Source: Pandoraea capi (GTDB lineage: Bacteria; Pseudomonadota; Gammaproteobacteria; Burkholderiales; Burkholderiaceae). From it: 64,000 nucleotides of DNA. This document shows, piece after piece, positions 50,225 through 62,422 of this stretch. The stretch is from assembly GCF_902459735.1 (NCBI RefSeq), contig NZ_CABPRV010000003.1:248001-312000 (forward strand), written 5' to 3'. Each line of letters begins with the position of its first letter. The stretch's first letter is position 1. The notes under the pieces were generated by a model that saw only the letters and a list, made by a program, of their open reading frames with translations, did no database searches and was not told the DNA's origin. A program made the position numbers and the translations under genes.

Positions 50225-51376
50225 CTAACTCTGCATGAGGCGTTTCTCGCGCGCCACGCTCATGAGAATACCGACCCCGAGGCCCAGCGTGACGAGTGCG
50301 GTGCCGCCGTAGCTCATGAACGGCAGCGGCACGCCGACGACCGGCAGAATGCCGCTCACCATGCCCATGTTCACGAACGCGTACGTGAAGAAGATCATGG
50401 TGACAGCCCCCGCGAGCAGGCGGCCGAACAGGGTCGCGCCGCTGGCGGCGATCATCAGCCCGCGCGCGACCAGCAGCAGATACAGCAGAATCAGCACACC
50501 TTCGCCGATCAGGCCGAACTCTTCTGCGAACACCGCGAAAATGAAGTCGGTATGCTTTTCCGGGATGAATTCGAGGTGAGCCTGCGTCCCCTTGAGCCAG
50601 CCTTTGCCGGTGGTGCCGCCCGAACCGATGGCGATCACCGACTGAATCGTGTGGAACCCTTTGCCGAGCGGATCGGAGGTCGGGTCCAGCAGCGTGCACA
50701 CGCGGTGCTTCTGGTAATCGTGCAGGATGTGCCACTCGACGTCCGGCTGGCAAATTTTGTCTTCGAGCGCGAGGATCGTGCCGATGCCGATCACGCCGGC
50801 AATGAGCACCGGCAGAATCAGCTTCCACGACAGCCCGGCCAGATAGATGACGTAGAGGCCGGCGGCGGCCACCAGCAGACCGGTGCCGAGGTCGGGCTGC
50901 TTCGCAATCAGGCCCACGGGAATGCCCAGCAGGGCGATCGCGGCGAGATAGTCGAACCAGCGGATGTTGCCTTCGCGCTTCTGGAAGTACCAGGCCAGCA
51001 TGAGCGGCATGGCGATCTTCATGATCTCGGATGGCTGAATGACCATGCCGACGTTCAACCAGCGCTTCGCGCCCTTCTTCGTCAGACCGAACATCGCCAC
51101 CGCAATGAGCAACGCAACGCCTGCCGTGTAGAGCGGCACGGCGAACTTCATCAGCGTCTGCGTCGGCAACATGGCCAGCACCCACATCAGAATGAACGTC
51201 AGCACGATGTTGCGGATCTGGTCTTCCACGCGGCCCGGCACGTCGATACTGGCGCTGTAGAGCGTGACCAGTCCCACGCACAGCAACAGGAAGACGATCA
51301 GCGCGAGCGGCTTGTCGAAGGCGGCGAACAGGCGTTTGACCTGCTCTTTCCACGTATGTTTGTCGAGCGCCATCAT
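50225..51376 (-). CDS. rodA: Rod-shape peptidoglycan glycosyltransferase RodA
   Basis: 383 residues with ten membrane helices of the SEDS family. Conserved pieces are GAKRWLNVGMVIQPSEIMKI, AKQPDLGTGLLV, HTDFIFAVFAEEFGLIG and LPFMSYGGTALV. It polymerises lipid II in the elongasome together with PBP2. The start overlaps the mrdA stop by 4 nt. It is the last gene of the mreBCD-mrdA-rodA operon. Confidence 0.97.
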   Translation of the reverse strand: MMALDKHTWKEQVKRLFAAFDKPLALIVFLLLCVGLVTLYSASIDVPGRVEDQIRNIVLTFILMWVLAMLPTQTLMKFAVPLYTAGVALLIAVAMFGLTKKGAKRWLNVGMVIQPSEIMKIAMPLMLAWYFQKREGNIRWFDYLAAIALLGIPVGLIAKQPDLGTGLLVAAAGLYVIYLAGLSWKLILPVLIAGVIGIGTILALEDKICQPDVEWHILHDYQKHRVCTLLDPTSDPLGKGFHTIQSVIAIGSGGTTGKGWLKGTQAHLEFIPEKHTDFIFAVFAEEFGLIGEGVLILLYLLLVARGLMIAASGATLFGRLLAGAVTMIFFTYAFVNMGMVSGILPVVGVPLPFMSYGGTALVTLGLGVGILMSVAREKRLMQS

Positions 51377-53658
51377 GGCGTTCCTCCTTGCGGGCTTCGT
51401 GCTCCCTGACCCTGAGCACGGATAGCGGCGCGATGGCGGGCTTCGTCGGCGACGGTCGGACTGACGGCCGGTTTGTTCGGCGGTGATGGGGCGGGAGACT
51501 GCGGCGAGGGTCTTGCCGGGTCGACCGTCGCGGCAGAGGCTTTGCCCGGGACTGCCCGCGCCGTACCGACAGGCGCTGCCGACGTTCCCGACGCCACGCG
51601 CGGCACCAGCGTGGTGGTGGGCGCGGCGGCAGCGGTCGCCGTAGCGACGTTGCGGTCAAGCTCGGCGGCGCTGGCGGGCGGCGCGTCCGGCGTTGCGGAA
51701 ACGGCCGACGCCGCCCCGGCACCCGAGGCCGCCGCCTGCAACGCGGCCGCTTCCGCAGCGCGTTCCTTCGGTTCGGTAATGAGGTAGTAATCGAGCAGGC
51801 TGCGCGCGATCGGTGCGGCCTGCGCACCGCCCCAACCGGCGTTCTCGACGATCAGCGCAATCGCGATCTTCGGGTCGTCGGCCGGTGCGAAGGCGATGAA
51901 CAGGGCGTGGTCGCGCTTGAATTCGGGAATCGCGTTGTGGTTGTACTTCTCGTTCTTGCCGAGCGAGTACACCTGCGCGGTCCCCGTCTTGCCACCGGCG
52001 TCGTACGGTGCACCGGCGAATGCCTGACGTCCCGTACCTTCCTTGATGACGCCGACCATCGCGCGTTTGACGAAGTCGATGTCCGCCTGCTTGTACGGCA
52101 GACGCGCGCTCTCGTGCGGCACGGTGAGCTGACGCGAGTGCGAGACCGGATCCTCGACTGCCTTCACCAGGTGAGGCTTCATCACCACGCCGTTGTTGGC
52201 GAGCGTGGCCGTGGCGTGGGCGAGTTGCAGAATCGTGAACGAGTTGTAGCCCTGACCGATACCCAGGCTGATCGTCTCGCCGTCGTACCACTTCTGCTGC
52301 GCGGGCTTCTTGTACGCCTTTCGCTTCCACTCGGTCGACGGCAGAATGCCGCGCGCCTCGCCTTCGATATCGATGCCCGTCAACTGGCCGAAGCCGAGCG
52401 GCGCCATGAAGTCGTGGATCGCGTTCACGCCGAGATCGTGCGCGAGCATGTAGTAATACGTGTCGTTCGAGACCACGATCGAGCGGTACATGTCGATCCA
52501 GCCCTGGCCGTTACGCACGTCGTTGCGGAACGTGTGGTTGCCCAGCGTGAACGAGCCCGTGTCCTGGAAGCCCCAGTTCGTCGTGCGCTTGCCGAGTTCG
52601 AGCCCTGCGAGCGCCATGAACGGCTTGTACGTCGAGCCGATCGGATAGGTGCCGCGCAGCGGTCGGTTGAGCAACGGACGGTCGGGCGAGTTGTTCAGGG
52701 CGTCCCAGTTCTGCTGGTCGATGCCTTCGACGAACAGGTTCGGGTCGAAGCTCGGCGCCGACACGAAGGCCAGCACGTCGCCCGTCTTCGGTTCGATGGC
52801 CACGACCGCGCCACGACGCCCCGCAAACGCCTGTTCGGCCACTTGCTGGAGCTTGATGTCGATGGACAGCACGAGGTTGTCGCCGGGGGTGGCCGGGGTG
52901 CGCGAGATCGTGCGCACCGGACGACCGCCGGCCGTCACTTCGATTTCCTCGAAACCGGTGATGCCGTGAAGCTGCGTTTCGTAGCTCTGCTCGACGCCGA
53001 TCTTGCCGATGTAATCGGTGCCCTTGTAGTTGTTGGCGTCGCGCCGGATGTCGTACTTCGCGCTGTCGCTGTCGTTCTCTTCGCTCATCGCGTCGATACG
53101 CTGACGGTCGCGCTGCGAGATCCGGCCGATGTAGCCGATCACGTGCGCGGCCGTCTCGCCGAGCGGATATTGACGGAACAGGCGCGCGTGCACGTCGACC
53201 CCCGGAAACCGGAAGCGCTGGGCGGTGAAGCGCGCGACTTCTTCGTCCGTCAGTCGTGTGCGGATCGGCAGGCTCTCGAAGCTCTTGCTGTCGTCCATCA
53301 GCTTCTTGAAGCGGGCGCGATCGCGGGGCGTGATTTCGATCACGTCGGACAGATCGGTGACCAGATCTTCGAGCGGGCGACCGATCTTCGACGGTGTGAT
53401 TTCGAGCGTGTACGCGGAATAGTTGCGCGCCAGTACCACGCCGTTGCGATCCATGATCACGCCGCGATTGGGCACGATGGGCGCGAGCGAGACGCGGTTT
53501 TCGTCGGCTTGCAGGGCGTACTGGTTATGACGGAAGACTTGCAGATAGACGAAGCGCACTGCGAGCAGGCTGAAGCAGAGCAGCACGAAAAGCGCGGCCG
53601 CCGTTACCCGCAGGTGAAACGTCTGTAGCTGTTGCTGGGGATTCTTGAACTCGGTCAT
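51373..53658 (-). CDS. mrdA: Penicillin-binding protein 2
   Basis: 761 residues. An N-terminal membrane anchor (about 15-38) is followed by the PBP dimer domain and the transpeptidase domain with active-site Ser in GSTYKPFMAL, the SxN-region motif, and KTGTAQ. It cross-links peptidoglycan for rod-shape elongation with RodA. The C-terminal 130 residues are an Ala/Pro/Thr-rich disordered extension (GAASAVSATPDAPPASAAEL), longer than in E. coli PBP2 (633 residues) but seen in Burkholderiaceae relatives. Confidence 0.97.
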   Translation of the reverse strand: MTEFKNPQQQLQTFHLRVTAAALFVLLCFSLLAVRFVYLQVFRHNQYALQADENRVSLAPIVPNRGVIMDRNGVVLARNYSAYTLEITPSKIGRPLEDLVTDLSDVIEITPRDRARFKKLMDDSKSFESLPIRTRLTDEEVARFTAQRFRFPGVDVHARLFRQYPLGETAAHVIGYIGRISQRDRQRIDAMSEENDSDSAKYDIRRDANNYKGTDYIGKIGVEQSYETQLHGITGFEEIEVTAGGRPVRTISRTPATPGDNLVLSIDIKLQQVAEQAFAGRRGAVVAIEPKTGDVLAFVSAPSFDPNLFVEGIDQQNWDALNNSPDRPLLNRPLRGTYPIGSTYKPFMALAGLELGKRTTNWGFQDTGSFTLGNHTFRNDVRNGQGWIDMYRSIVVSNDTYYYMLAHDLGVNAIHDFMAPLGFGQLTGIDIEGEARGILPSTEWKRKAYKKPAQQKWYDGETISLGIGQGYNSFTILQLAHATATLANNGVVMKPHLVKAVEDPVSHSRQLTVPHESARLPYKQADIDFVKRAMVGVIKEGTGRQAFAGAPYDAGGKTGTAQVYSLGKNEKYNHNAIPEFKRDHALFIAFAPADDPKIAIALIVENAGWGGAQAAPIARSLLDYYLITEPKERAAEAAALQAAASGAGAASAVSATPDAPPASAAELDRNVATATAAAAPTTTLVPRVASGTSAAPVGTARAVPGKASAATVDPARPSPQSPAPSPPNKPAVSPTVADEARHRAAIRAQGQGARSPQGGTP

Positions 53659-53703
53659 GCTGGCATGGTGGGGCGCTTAGGTGCGATCCGACGGCAGTCG
53701 CCG

Positions 53704-54216
53704 TCAGATCGGACGCGTATCGTCGCGGTCGACGGCGCGTTTCTGGGGCGCCAGCAGCAAGATACTGATCACCGGCCAGAGCACGGCTTCCACGAAGCTG
53801 GCGGCGAGCGGCCACCAACCCGGAAACGCGGCGCCTGTGGCCAGGCGAATGATGAACGGCACGACGTGCGCGAGCAGCAGCAGCGGCAGCACCGTCAGTG
53901 CCTGACCGAGCAGCGTGAAGAACAGCACGCGGCGGTGAATCATGATCGCGCCGTACGACAGCAGCGTGTAGGCGAGGGCGTGTTCGCCAAGCAGACCGGC
54001 GTTGTGCACGTCCATGAGCAACCCGACAAGAAACGCGACGCCCATGCCGACCTTGCGCGGCTGGTGGATGTTCCAGAACATCAGCACCAGCGCGACGAAG
54101 TCGGGCATGGCCGGAGCGTGTCCCCACGGCATGAGGTTCACCAGAAACGCCACCACGAGACTGAGCGCGATGAAGTACGGATTGACCGGCAGCAGGATGT
54201 ATTGCGGTCGTGGCAT
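53704..54216 (-). CDS. mreD: Rod-shape determining protein MreD
   Basis: 170 residues with five hydrophobic segments, beginning MPRPQYILLPVNPYFIALSL, which is typical of betaproteobacterial MreD. It is an inner-membrane elongasome component linking MreC with RodA/PBP2. It lies 9 nt after mreC and 45 nt before mrdA. Confidence 0.94.
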   Translation of the reverse strand: MPRPQYILLPVNPYFIALSLVVAFLVNLMPWGHAPAMPDFVALVLMFWNIHQPRKVGMGVAFLVGLLMDVHNAGLLGEHALAYTLLSYGAIMIHRRVLFFTLLGQALTVLPLLLLAHVVPFIIRLATGAAFPGWWPLAASFVEAVLWPVISILLLAPQKRAVDRDDTRPI

Positions 54217-54225
54217 GTGAGTTCC

Positions 54226-55194
54226 TTAATGACCCTTGCGGGCGCCCGGCGCGAGTTTCGGATCGGCGCGCGTGCCGCCCTTCGGCGCGGGTTTGCTGCC
54301 GCTGGCCGACGGATCGGAGGCGCGTGCGAGATCGGCGGCGGCGTCCGGATGCAGGGCGAGCGGCGTGGTGTATTGCAGGACCAGCACCTGACGCTGGCTG
54401 CGCAGATTCGCGACCGGCTGGCACAGGATGCGGGCGAAGGCGGTGTCCGAGACACGGTCGACCTTGGTGATGCGCGCCACCGGCAAGCCGGCGGGGTAGA
54501 CGCCGTCCAGACCGCTGGTGGCAATCTCGTCGCCGACCTTCACGTCGGCCGAGAGCGGAATGAAGCGCAGGTCGAGCACGTCGCCGCGCAGCCCGCCGTA
54601 GATCACGCTGTGCACGCCGCTGCGGGTGACCTGCACCGGCACGGCCTGTTCCTTGTCGGTGAGCAGCGTGACTTCGCTTTGCATCAGGAAAACGCGCGAG
54701 ACCTGACCGAGCAGGCCCTGTTCGGTGACGACGGGCGCACCGAGCTTGACGCCGTGCTTCGTGCCGCGATCGATGACTACGCGCTGCGTGAACGGATCGC
54801 GCGTGTCGTATTCGATTTCTGCGGGAATGCTGGGTACGGGCAGACGCTCGCGCAAGGCCAGCATCTGACGCAGATGTTCGTTCTCGGCCACGAGCTGGTT
54901 GTTGCGCTGAGCCTGAACGGAGAGTTCGAGATTGCGCTCGCGCAGCGTGCTGTTGTCGGACGAGAGCTGCGATTCGGTCGAGAAGAATCCCGCTACGCCG
55001 AGAATGGCGTCGCGCGGCAACAGCATCATGCGTTGCACGGGATAGAGCGCGGTGCCGACAACGGCGCGCACCCGTTCCAGCGTGTTGTAGTGCGAGTCGA
55101 CCACGAGCAGGCCGATGGCGAGCGCGACGAAACAGATCAGCCGGGCCAACGCCGACGGTCCCTGTTTGAACAGTGGCGGCGGACTGTACTGCAT
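54226..55194 (-). CDS. mreC: Rod-shape determining protein MreC
   Basis: 322 residues. A single N-terminal membrane helix (about 15-35) precedes a coiled coil (LSSDNSTLRERNLELSVQAQ) and the beta-barrel periplasmic domain with VVIDRGTKHGVKLGAPVVTE and GEIATSGLDGVYPAG-like segments. A disordered Ala/Lys-rich C-terminus follows. It scaffolds PBP2 activation. It lies 184 nt after mreB; that gap holds no gene. Confidence 0.96.
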   Translation of the reverse strand: MQYSPPPLFKQGPSALARLICFVALAIGLLVVDSHYNTLERVRAVVGTALYPVQRMMLLPRDAILGVAGFFSTESQLSSDNSTLRERNLELSVQAQRNNQLVAENEHLRQMLALRERLPVPSIPAEIEYDTRDPFTQRVVIDRGTKHGVKLGAPVVTEQGLLGQVSRVFLMQSEVTLLTDKEQAVPVQVTRSGVHSVIYGGLRGDVLDLRFIPLSADVKVGDEIATSGLDGVYPAGLPVARITKVDRVSDTAFARILCQPVANLRSQRQVLVLQYTTPLALHPDAAADLARASDPSASGSKPAPKGGTRADPKLAPGARKGH

Positions 55195-55378
55195 GGTGGG
55201 CCCTTCAGGGAAGCACGCGCAGCGAGACGCCGCGGTGCGCGAGTAGTGTCAGTCGGGCGCGACGCAGGGGCGCGAGGCCCGACTCCGTGCGCGAGGTCGT
55301 GCGGCGTGGCTGGCCGTCCCGGGCGAGGGGTGGAAGGGAATATCCCACCGCGCCGGACGACGAACCACGCACGTTGGC

Positions 55379-57272
<1,894 letters not shown>

Positions 57273-57472
57273 GTCCGGCGTCGCGTGCGTGACGCCCCGT
57301 CAACCCGGCGCCACGCGACGCATCGCCCACGGTCCTTCGCTGCGGTTGTCGAGCCGCACGATCGGGACCGATGTGACCGCTTTCGTCATGACCGCCTGAT
57401 CCGGTCGACCTTGCGGTCGATTTTGCGATTTTTCATGCCGTTTTTCATGCGCTACCCAGTACAGCAGCCATC

Positions 57473-58963
57473 ATGGAACAAGATCTGATTCACCTTCAGG
57501 ATTTGCGCGCCGCGCTCGACGCCAAGCGCGTCTCGAGCGTCGAGCTGACGCAGCACTATCTGGACCGCATCGCCGGTGCCGCCGATCTGAACGCCTTCGT
57601 GCACGTCAATGCCGAGGCGAGCCTCGCGCAGGCCCGTGCCGCCGACGCACGCATTGCCGCCGGCGACGGCGCCAACCAGCCGTTGCTCGGCATTCCCGTG
57701 GCGCACAAGGACGTGTTCGTCACGCGTGGCTGGCACAGCACCGCCGGCTCGCGCATGCTCAAGGGCTACGAGAGCCCGTTCGATGCGGCCGTCGTCGAGC
57801 GTCTGTCGAACGCCGGCATGGTCACGCTGGGCAAGACCAACATGGACGAGTTCGCCATGGGCTCGTCGAACGAAAACTCCTACTACGGTCCCGTGAAGAA
57901 CCCGTGGGACAAGCTGGCGGTGCCGGGCGGATCGTCGGGTGGTTCGGCGGCGGCAGTGGCCGCACGTCTCGCGCCGGTCGCGACCGGTACCGACACCGGC
58001 GGGTCGATCCGTCAGCCGGCCGCCTTCTGCGGTGTGACCGGCATCAAGCCGACGTATGGCCGCGTGTCGCGTTACGGCATGATCGCGTTCGCTTCGTCGC
58101 TCGATCAGGGCGGCCCGTTCGGTCACAGCGCGGCGGATTGCGCGTGGCTGCTTAACGGCATGGCCGGTTTCGACGCCCGCGATTCGACCAGCCTGGAACG
58201 TGCGGACGAAGACTTCGCACGCGGTCTGGGCAAGCCGCTCGACGGCGCCACGGCCGACAAGCCGCTGGCCGGCCTGCGCATCGGTCTGCCCGCCGAGTAC
58301 TTCGGTGACGGGCTCGACGCCGACGTGCGCGAATCCATCGACAACGCGCTCGCCGAGTTCGAGAAACTCGGCGCGGTGCGCGTGCCGGTGTCGCTGCCGA
58401 AGACGGAACTGTCGATCCCCGTGTACTACGTGCTGGCTCCGGCGGAAGCCTCGTCGAACCTGTCGCGTTTCGACGGTGTGCGCTTCGGCCACCGCGCGGC
58501 CGAATATCGCGATCTGCTCGACATGTACAAGAAGTCGCGTGCCGAAGGCTTCGGCACCGAGGTCAAGCGCCGCATTCTCGTGGGCACGTACGTGCTCTCG
58601 CACGGTTACTACGACGCCTACTACCTGCAGGCGCAGAAGATTCGCCGTCTGATCGCGCAGGACTTCCAGAACGCGTTTGCCCAGTGCGACGTCATCATGG
58701 GGCCGGTGGCGCCGTCGGTGGCGTGGAACCTTGGCGAGAAGAGCGCCGACCCGGTGCAGATGTATCTGGCCGACATCTACACGCTGTCGGTGAGCCTCGC
58801 CGGACTGCCGGGCATGAGCCTGCCGGTCGGCCCGGGGCGCAGCGCGCGTCCGGTCGGGCTGCAAATGATCGGCAGCTATTTCGACGAAGCCCGCCTGCTG
58901 CAAGTGGCCGACGCGTTCCAGCGCGCGACCGACTGGCACAAGCGCGCACCGGCGGGCGTCTGA
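57473..58963 (+). CDS. gatA: Asp-tRNA(Asn)/Glu-tRNA(Gln) amidotransferase subunit A
   Basis: 496 residues of the amidase signature family: catalytic Lys in IPVAHKDVF, the cis-Ser/Ser pair in [20 protein letters not shown] and [20 protein letters not shown]. It releases ammonia from glutamine for GatB to amidate misacylated tRNA. The preceding 200 nt holds no gene. Confidence 0.97.
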   Translation: MEQDLIHLQDLRAALDAKRVSSVELTQHYLDRIAGAADLNAFVHVNAEASLAQARAADARIAAGDGANQPLLGIPVAHKDVFVTRGWHSTAGSRMLKGYESPFDAAVVERLSNAGMVTLGKTNMDEFAMGSSNENSYYGPVKNPWDKLAVPGGSSGGSAAAVAARLAPVATGTDTGGSIRQPAAFCGVTGIKPTYGRVSRYGMIAFASSLDQGGPFGHSAADCAWLLNGMAGFDARDSTSLERADEDFARGLGKPLDGATADKPLAGLRIGLPAEYFGDGLDADVRESIDNALAEFEKLGAVRVPVSLPKTELSIPVYYVLAPAEASSNLSRFDGVRFGHRAAEYRDLLDMYKKSRAEGFGTEVKRRILVGTYVLSHGYYDAYYLQAQKIRRLIAQDFQNAFAQCDVIMGPVAPSVAWNLGEKSADPVQMYLADIYTLSVSLAGLPGMSLPVGPGRSARPVGLQMIGSYFDEARLLQVADAFQRATDWHKRAPAGV

Positions 58964-58965
58964 TC

Positions 58966-59502
58966 ATGGACCGCCAGCGCGTTCAGCACGACACGCTCTC
59001 GCACGCCGCCGTCTCCACGGGCGGCTCGCGTGATACCGCGTCGACTTACCGTCGGCTGATGTCTCGCGCCTTGATGCTCGCCGGCATGGTGCTCACGCTC
59101 GCGTCGTGCTCCCTGCCGTTCTCGCGTCCCACGCCGATCGCTTACCGCGAAATCAATCTGTCGGGCTATTGCTCGCAGACGGATGAAGACGGCTTTCGCG
59201 AACAGGCGACGCTCAATGTGCAGGGCAATCAGGTGCAGTCGCTGGACTGGCGTCTGTGGGTGGGCAGCCGTGGCAGTTGCCACTTCAATCTGGCGGATTT
59301 TCACCAGACGAAGTGGCGTCCGAGCATCGAGCTGCAAGCGAACCGCGGTAGCTGCAAGCTGCTGATCTGGCAGGACCCGGGCAACGTCACCATCGGGCAT
59401 GCCAATTGCGAGGCGTACTGCTCGGCGGGCATCTACGAGAACGCGTGGCCGGTGAGCTTCGATCCGCAGTCGGGCGTTTGCGCACGGGATACGCGCCGGT
59501 AA
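58966..59502 (+). CDS. Small lipoprotein inserted between gatA and gatB, unknown function
   Basis: 178 residues from the ATG 2 nt after the gatA stop. A later ATG at 59059 gives 147 residues that begin with a classical lipoprotein signal (MSRALMLAGMVLTLASC) and may be the functional start, although the 31 codons before it also have strongly coding third positions. The mature part is Cys-rich, with pairs in GYCSQTDEDG, GSRGSCHFN, GSCKLLIW and ANCEAYCSAG, suggesting disulfides in the periplasm. No family is recognised. It probably rides in the gat operon. Confidence 0.8.
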   Translation: MDRQRVQHDTLSHAAVSTGGSRDTASTYRRLMSRALMLAGMVLTLASCSLPFSRPTPIAYREINLSGYCSQTDEDGFREQATLNVQGNQVQSLDWRLWVGSRGSCHFNLADFHQTKWRPSIELQANRGSCKLLIWQDPGNVTIGHANCEAYCSAGIYENAWPVSFDPQSGVCARDTRR

Positions 59503-59612
59503 GCACGCATCGGCCGACGTCGGACGGATATCGGGCTGGCATCGACGAACAGGAACAGACCGGGAAGTCGCCTACGTGGCACGACCGGCAGCGAAGGCAA
59601 GGCCAGAGGCCA

Positions 59613-59663
59613 TGCCGACACGTTGAGAAGGCAGGGCCATCGCGCCGTGCCGACAAGTTGAGA
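59613..59663 (+). repeat. Imperfect 16-bp direct repeat upstream of gatB
   Basis: TGCCGACACGTTGAGA (59613-59628) and TGCCGACAAGTTGAGA (59648-59663) differ at one base and start 35 bp apart. The second copy lies just before the gatB ribosome binding site (AAGGGTGA). Confidence 0.6.
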
Positions 59664-59677
59664 CAAGGGTGAACCTT

Positions 59678-61150
59678 ATGCAATGGGAAGTCGTTATTGG
59701 TCTGGAGACGCACGCACAGCTCTCCACCGCTTCCAAGATTTTCTCGGGCGCATCGACGCAGTTCGGCGCGGCCCCCAACACGCAGGCCTGCCCGGTGGAT
59801 CTGGCGCTGCCCGGCGTGCTGCCCGTGCTCAATCGCGGCGCCGTCGAGCGTGCGATCGAGTTCGGCCTGGCCATTGGCGCGACGATCGCGCCGCGCAGCA
59901 TCTTCGCGCGCAAGAATTACTTCTACCCGGATCTGCCCAAGGGCTACCAGATCAGCCAGTACGAGATCCCGGTGGTGCAGGGCGGCGCGCTGAAGATTCA
60001 GGTCGAAGCCGATGCACGCACCGGCCGTGAAGCCTACGAGAAGGTCGTGACGCTCACGCGCGCTCACCTCGAAGAAGACGCAGGCAAGTCGCTGCACGAA
60101 GACTTCGCCGGCATGACCGGCATCGACCTGAACCGCGCCGGTACGCCGCTGCTGGAAATCGTGACGGAGCCTGAAATGCGCAGCGCGGCCGAGGCCGTGG
60201 CTTATGCGAAGGCACTGCACGGTCTGGTCGTCTGGCTCGGCATCTGCGACGGCAACATGCAGGAAGGCTCGTTCCGTTGCGACGCCAACGTGTCCGTGCG
60301 TCCGGTTGGCCAGAAGGCATTCGGCACGCGTGCCGAAATCAAGAACCTGAACTCGTTCCGCTTCCTCGAAGAGGCGATCCAGTACGAAGTGCGCCGTCAG
60401 ATCGAACTGATCGAAGACGGCGGCACCGTGGTGCAGGAAACGCGTCTGTACGATCCGGACAAGAAGGAAACGCGTTCGATGCGCAGCAAGGAAGACGCGC
60501 ACGACTACCGTTACTTCCCGGACCCGGATCTGATGCCGCTCGCGATCGACGCCGAATGGATCGAGCGCGTGCGTGCCGCCCTGCCGGAACTGCCGGCCGG
60601 CATGCAGGCCCGCTTCGTCGAGTCGTACGGTCTGTCGAATTACGACGCCGCCGTGCTCACCCAATCGAAGGCGCAAGCCGCTTACTTCGAAGCCGTGGTC
60701 GCCAAGGCAGGCAAGGCCAGCGCCAAGCCCGCCGCAAACTGGATCATGGGCGAACTGTCGTCGCTGCTCAACCGCGAAGACATCGCCATCGACGCCAGCC
60801 CGGTCTCGAGCGCCCAGCTCGCCGGTCTGCTCGCGCGCATTGCCGACAACACGATCTCGAACAAGATCGCCAAGGAAGTCTTCCAACTGATGTGGGAAGA
60901 GCGTGCCAGCGACGATGGCGCCGCCGATCGCATCATCGAGGCGAAGGGTCTCAAGCAGATCACCGACACGGGCGCGATCGAGAAGATCATCGACGAAGTG
61001 CTGGCCGCCAACGCCAAGTCCGTCGAGGAGTTCCGTGCGGGCAAGGAGAAGGCGTTCAACGCGCTGGTCGGACAGGCGATGAAGGCCACGAAGGGCAAGG
61101 CCAACCCGGCGCAGGTCAACGAGCTGCTCAAGAAGAAGCTCGGTGCCTGA
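59678..61150 (+). CDS. gatB: Asp-tRNA(Asn)/Glu-tRNA(Gln) amidotransferase subunit B
   Basis: 490 residues beginning [15 protein letters not shown], the standard GatB N-terminus (a GTG at 59669 is possible). The kinase-like core has [13 protein letters not shown] and the Cys-containing segments. The C-terminal YqeY-like tail ([20 protein letters not shown], then [20 protein letters not shown]) binds tRNA. It is the catalytic partner of GatA and GatC. Confidence 0.97.
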   Translation: MQWEVVIGLETHAQLSTASKIFSGASTQFGAAPNTQACPVDLALPGVLPVLNRGAVERAIEFGLAIGATIAPRSIFARKNYFYPDLPKGYQISQYEIPVVQGGALKIQVEADARTGREAYEKVVTLTRAHLEEDAGKSLHEDFAGMTGIDLNRAGTPLLEIVTEPEMRSAAEAVAYAKALHGLVVWLGICDGNMQEGSFRCDANVSVRPVGQKAFGTRAEIKNLNSFRFLEEAIQYEVRRQIELIEDGGTVVQETRLYDPDKKETRSMRSKEDAHDYRYFPDPDLMPLAIDAEWIERVRAALPELPAGMQARFVESYGLSNYDAAVLTQSKAQAAYFEAVVAKAGKASAKPAANWIMGELSSLLNREDIAIDASPVSSAQLAGLLARIADNTISNKIAKEVFQLMWEERASDDGAADRIIEAKGLKQITDTGAIEKIIDEVLAANAKSVEEFRAGKEKAFNALVGQAMKATKGKANPAQVNELLKKKLGA

Positions 61151-61206
61151 TTCGGTGGCCGATGACGGGAGCCGGTCGCGGTAACGACCGGTCACCGCCA
61201 GACGCC

Positions 61207-61243
61207 AAAGGCGCGGTCGCCGACGTTCGGCGCCGCGCCTTTT
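61207..61243 (+). terminator. Intrinsic terminator after gatB
   Basis: GGCGCGG (61210-61216) pairs with CCGCGCC (61233-61239), flanked by AAA and TTTT and followed by GTTTTG. The 295-nt gap between gatB and the next gene contains no other gene. Confidence 0.75.
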
Positions 61244-61445
61244 GTTTTGCGCCGAAAATTTCTTGATGCCGCCCTTCGCATTTGCGCGTTTTCCCAGAAC
61301 GTCGAGCATTTGCACGGATTCCGAAGCGCCCCTTGTACGCACCCGCGCCGTTATCTCCCGGGTGATTCGCTCAAGCCGGGCGCCTTTTTTGCGCCGTACG
61401 CAAATTGCGCCATACTCCGAGTTGGTTTTCACGCAGGAGTCGGCG

Positions 61446-62252
61446 ATGTTCGAGAAATACCGCGTCCCCCTTGGCAAGAAGCTGGACCTCTCGGCCTTCG
61501 ATCCGGCCGACAAGCCGTTTTCCGGCGACAGTAAGGACGACGACAAGGCGCGTCTGACGGAACTCGCGCTCAAGCTCGACGAGTTGCAGACGATCCTGCA
61601 CGCCAACAGCCGCCACCGTGTGCTGCTCGTTCTCCAGGGCATGGACACCAGCGGCAAGGACGGCACCATTCGCGCCGTGTTCCAGAACGTCGATCCGCTC
61701 GGGATTCGCGTCGCCAATTTCAAGTCGCCCACGCCGATAGAGCTGGCGCGCGACTTCCTCTGGCGCGTGCACATGGTGGTGCCCGCGGCGGGCGAACTGG
61801 CGATCTTCAATCGCAGCCATTACGAAGACGTGCTCATCACGCGCGTGCACGACTGGATCGACGCCGACGAGTGCAAGCGCCGCTACACGCACATCAATAA
61901 CTTCGAGCGGCTGCTCGCGGACAACAACACGCACATCATCAAGTGCTTCCTGCATATTTCGGCCGACGAGCAGCGCAAGCGGCTTCAGGAACGCATCGAC
62001 GATCCGAACAAACACTGGAAATTCGAGCTGGGCGACCTCAAGGAACGCAGCTTCTGGCCGCAATACACAAAGGCCTACGAGGCGGCGCTGTCGGCAACGT
62101 CGACGGAATATGCGCCGTGGTATATCGTGCCTTCCGACTCAAAACGTCACCGTAATCTGATGGTGGCAGAGTTGCTGGTACAGGCGCTGACGGAACTGAA
62201 TCTGTCCTATCCGCCCGCCAGACCCGAGTTGACGGGCATGAAGGTGGAGTGA
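61446..62252 (+). CDS. Polyphosphate kinase 2 family protein
   Basis: 268 residues with the PPK2 P-loop GMDTSGKDGTIRAVFQ, the conserved FNRSHYEDVLITRVH segment, and the lid-module arginines (ISADEQRKRLQERI) and FWPQYTKAYE. These enzymes phosphorylate nucleotides with polyphosphate. Which subclass (AMP or ADP substrate) cannot be told safely from motifs. The frame is open upstream; the ATG at 61446 follows GGAGTCGGCG. Confidence 0.93.
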   Translation: MFEKYRVPLGKKLDLSAFDPADKPFSGDSKDDDKARLTELALKLDELQTILHANSRHRVLLVLQGMDTSGKDGTIRAVFQNVDPLGIRVANFKSPTPIELARDFLWRVHMVVPAAGELAIFNRSHYEDVLITRVHDWIDADECKRRYTHINNFERLLADNNTHIIKCFLHISADEQRKRLQERIDDPNKHWKFELGDLKERSFWPQYTKAYEAALSATSTEYAPWYIVPSDSKRHRNLMVAELLVQALTELNLSYPPARPELTGMKVE

Positions 62253-62422
62253 GGGACGGCATGAAGTGACGTGTCGCCGCGTGTAGTGGTGGGTAACGAC
62301 GTGAATGGCCGTGAACGGCCGTGGCAACGATCCACGGTTGTTTTATCAGTAGAAGCAGACGCGACCGGGCGAGCGGGGGCTTGGCCGGCGAGTTGGCGTC
62401 GGATGGGGAAACGGGGAAGAAG

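Noticed and set aside
59387-61810. Open frame of about 800 codons on the minus strand
   Set aside because: Antisense to gatB and the polyphosphate kinase gene; composition is typical of a GC-driven shadow.
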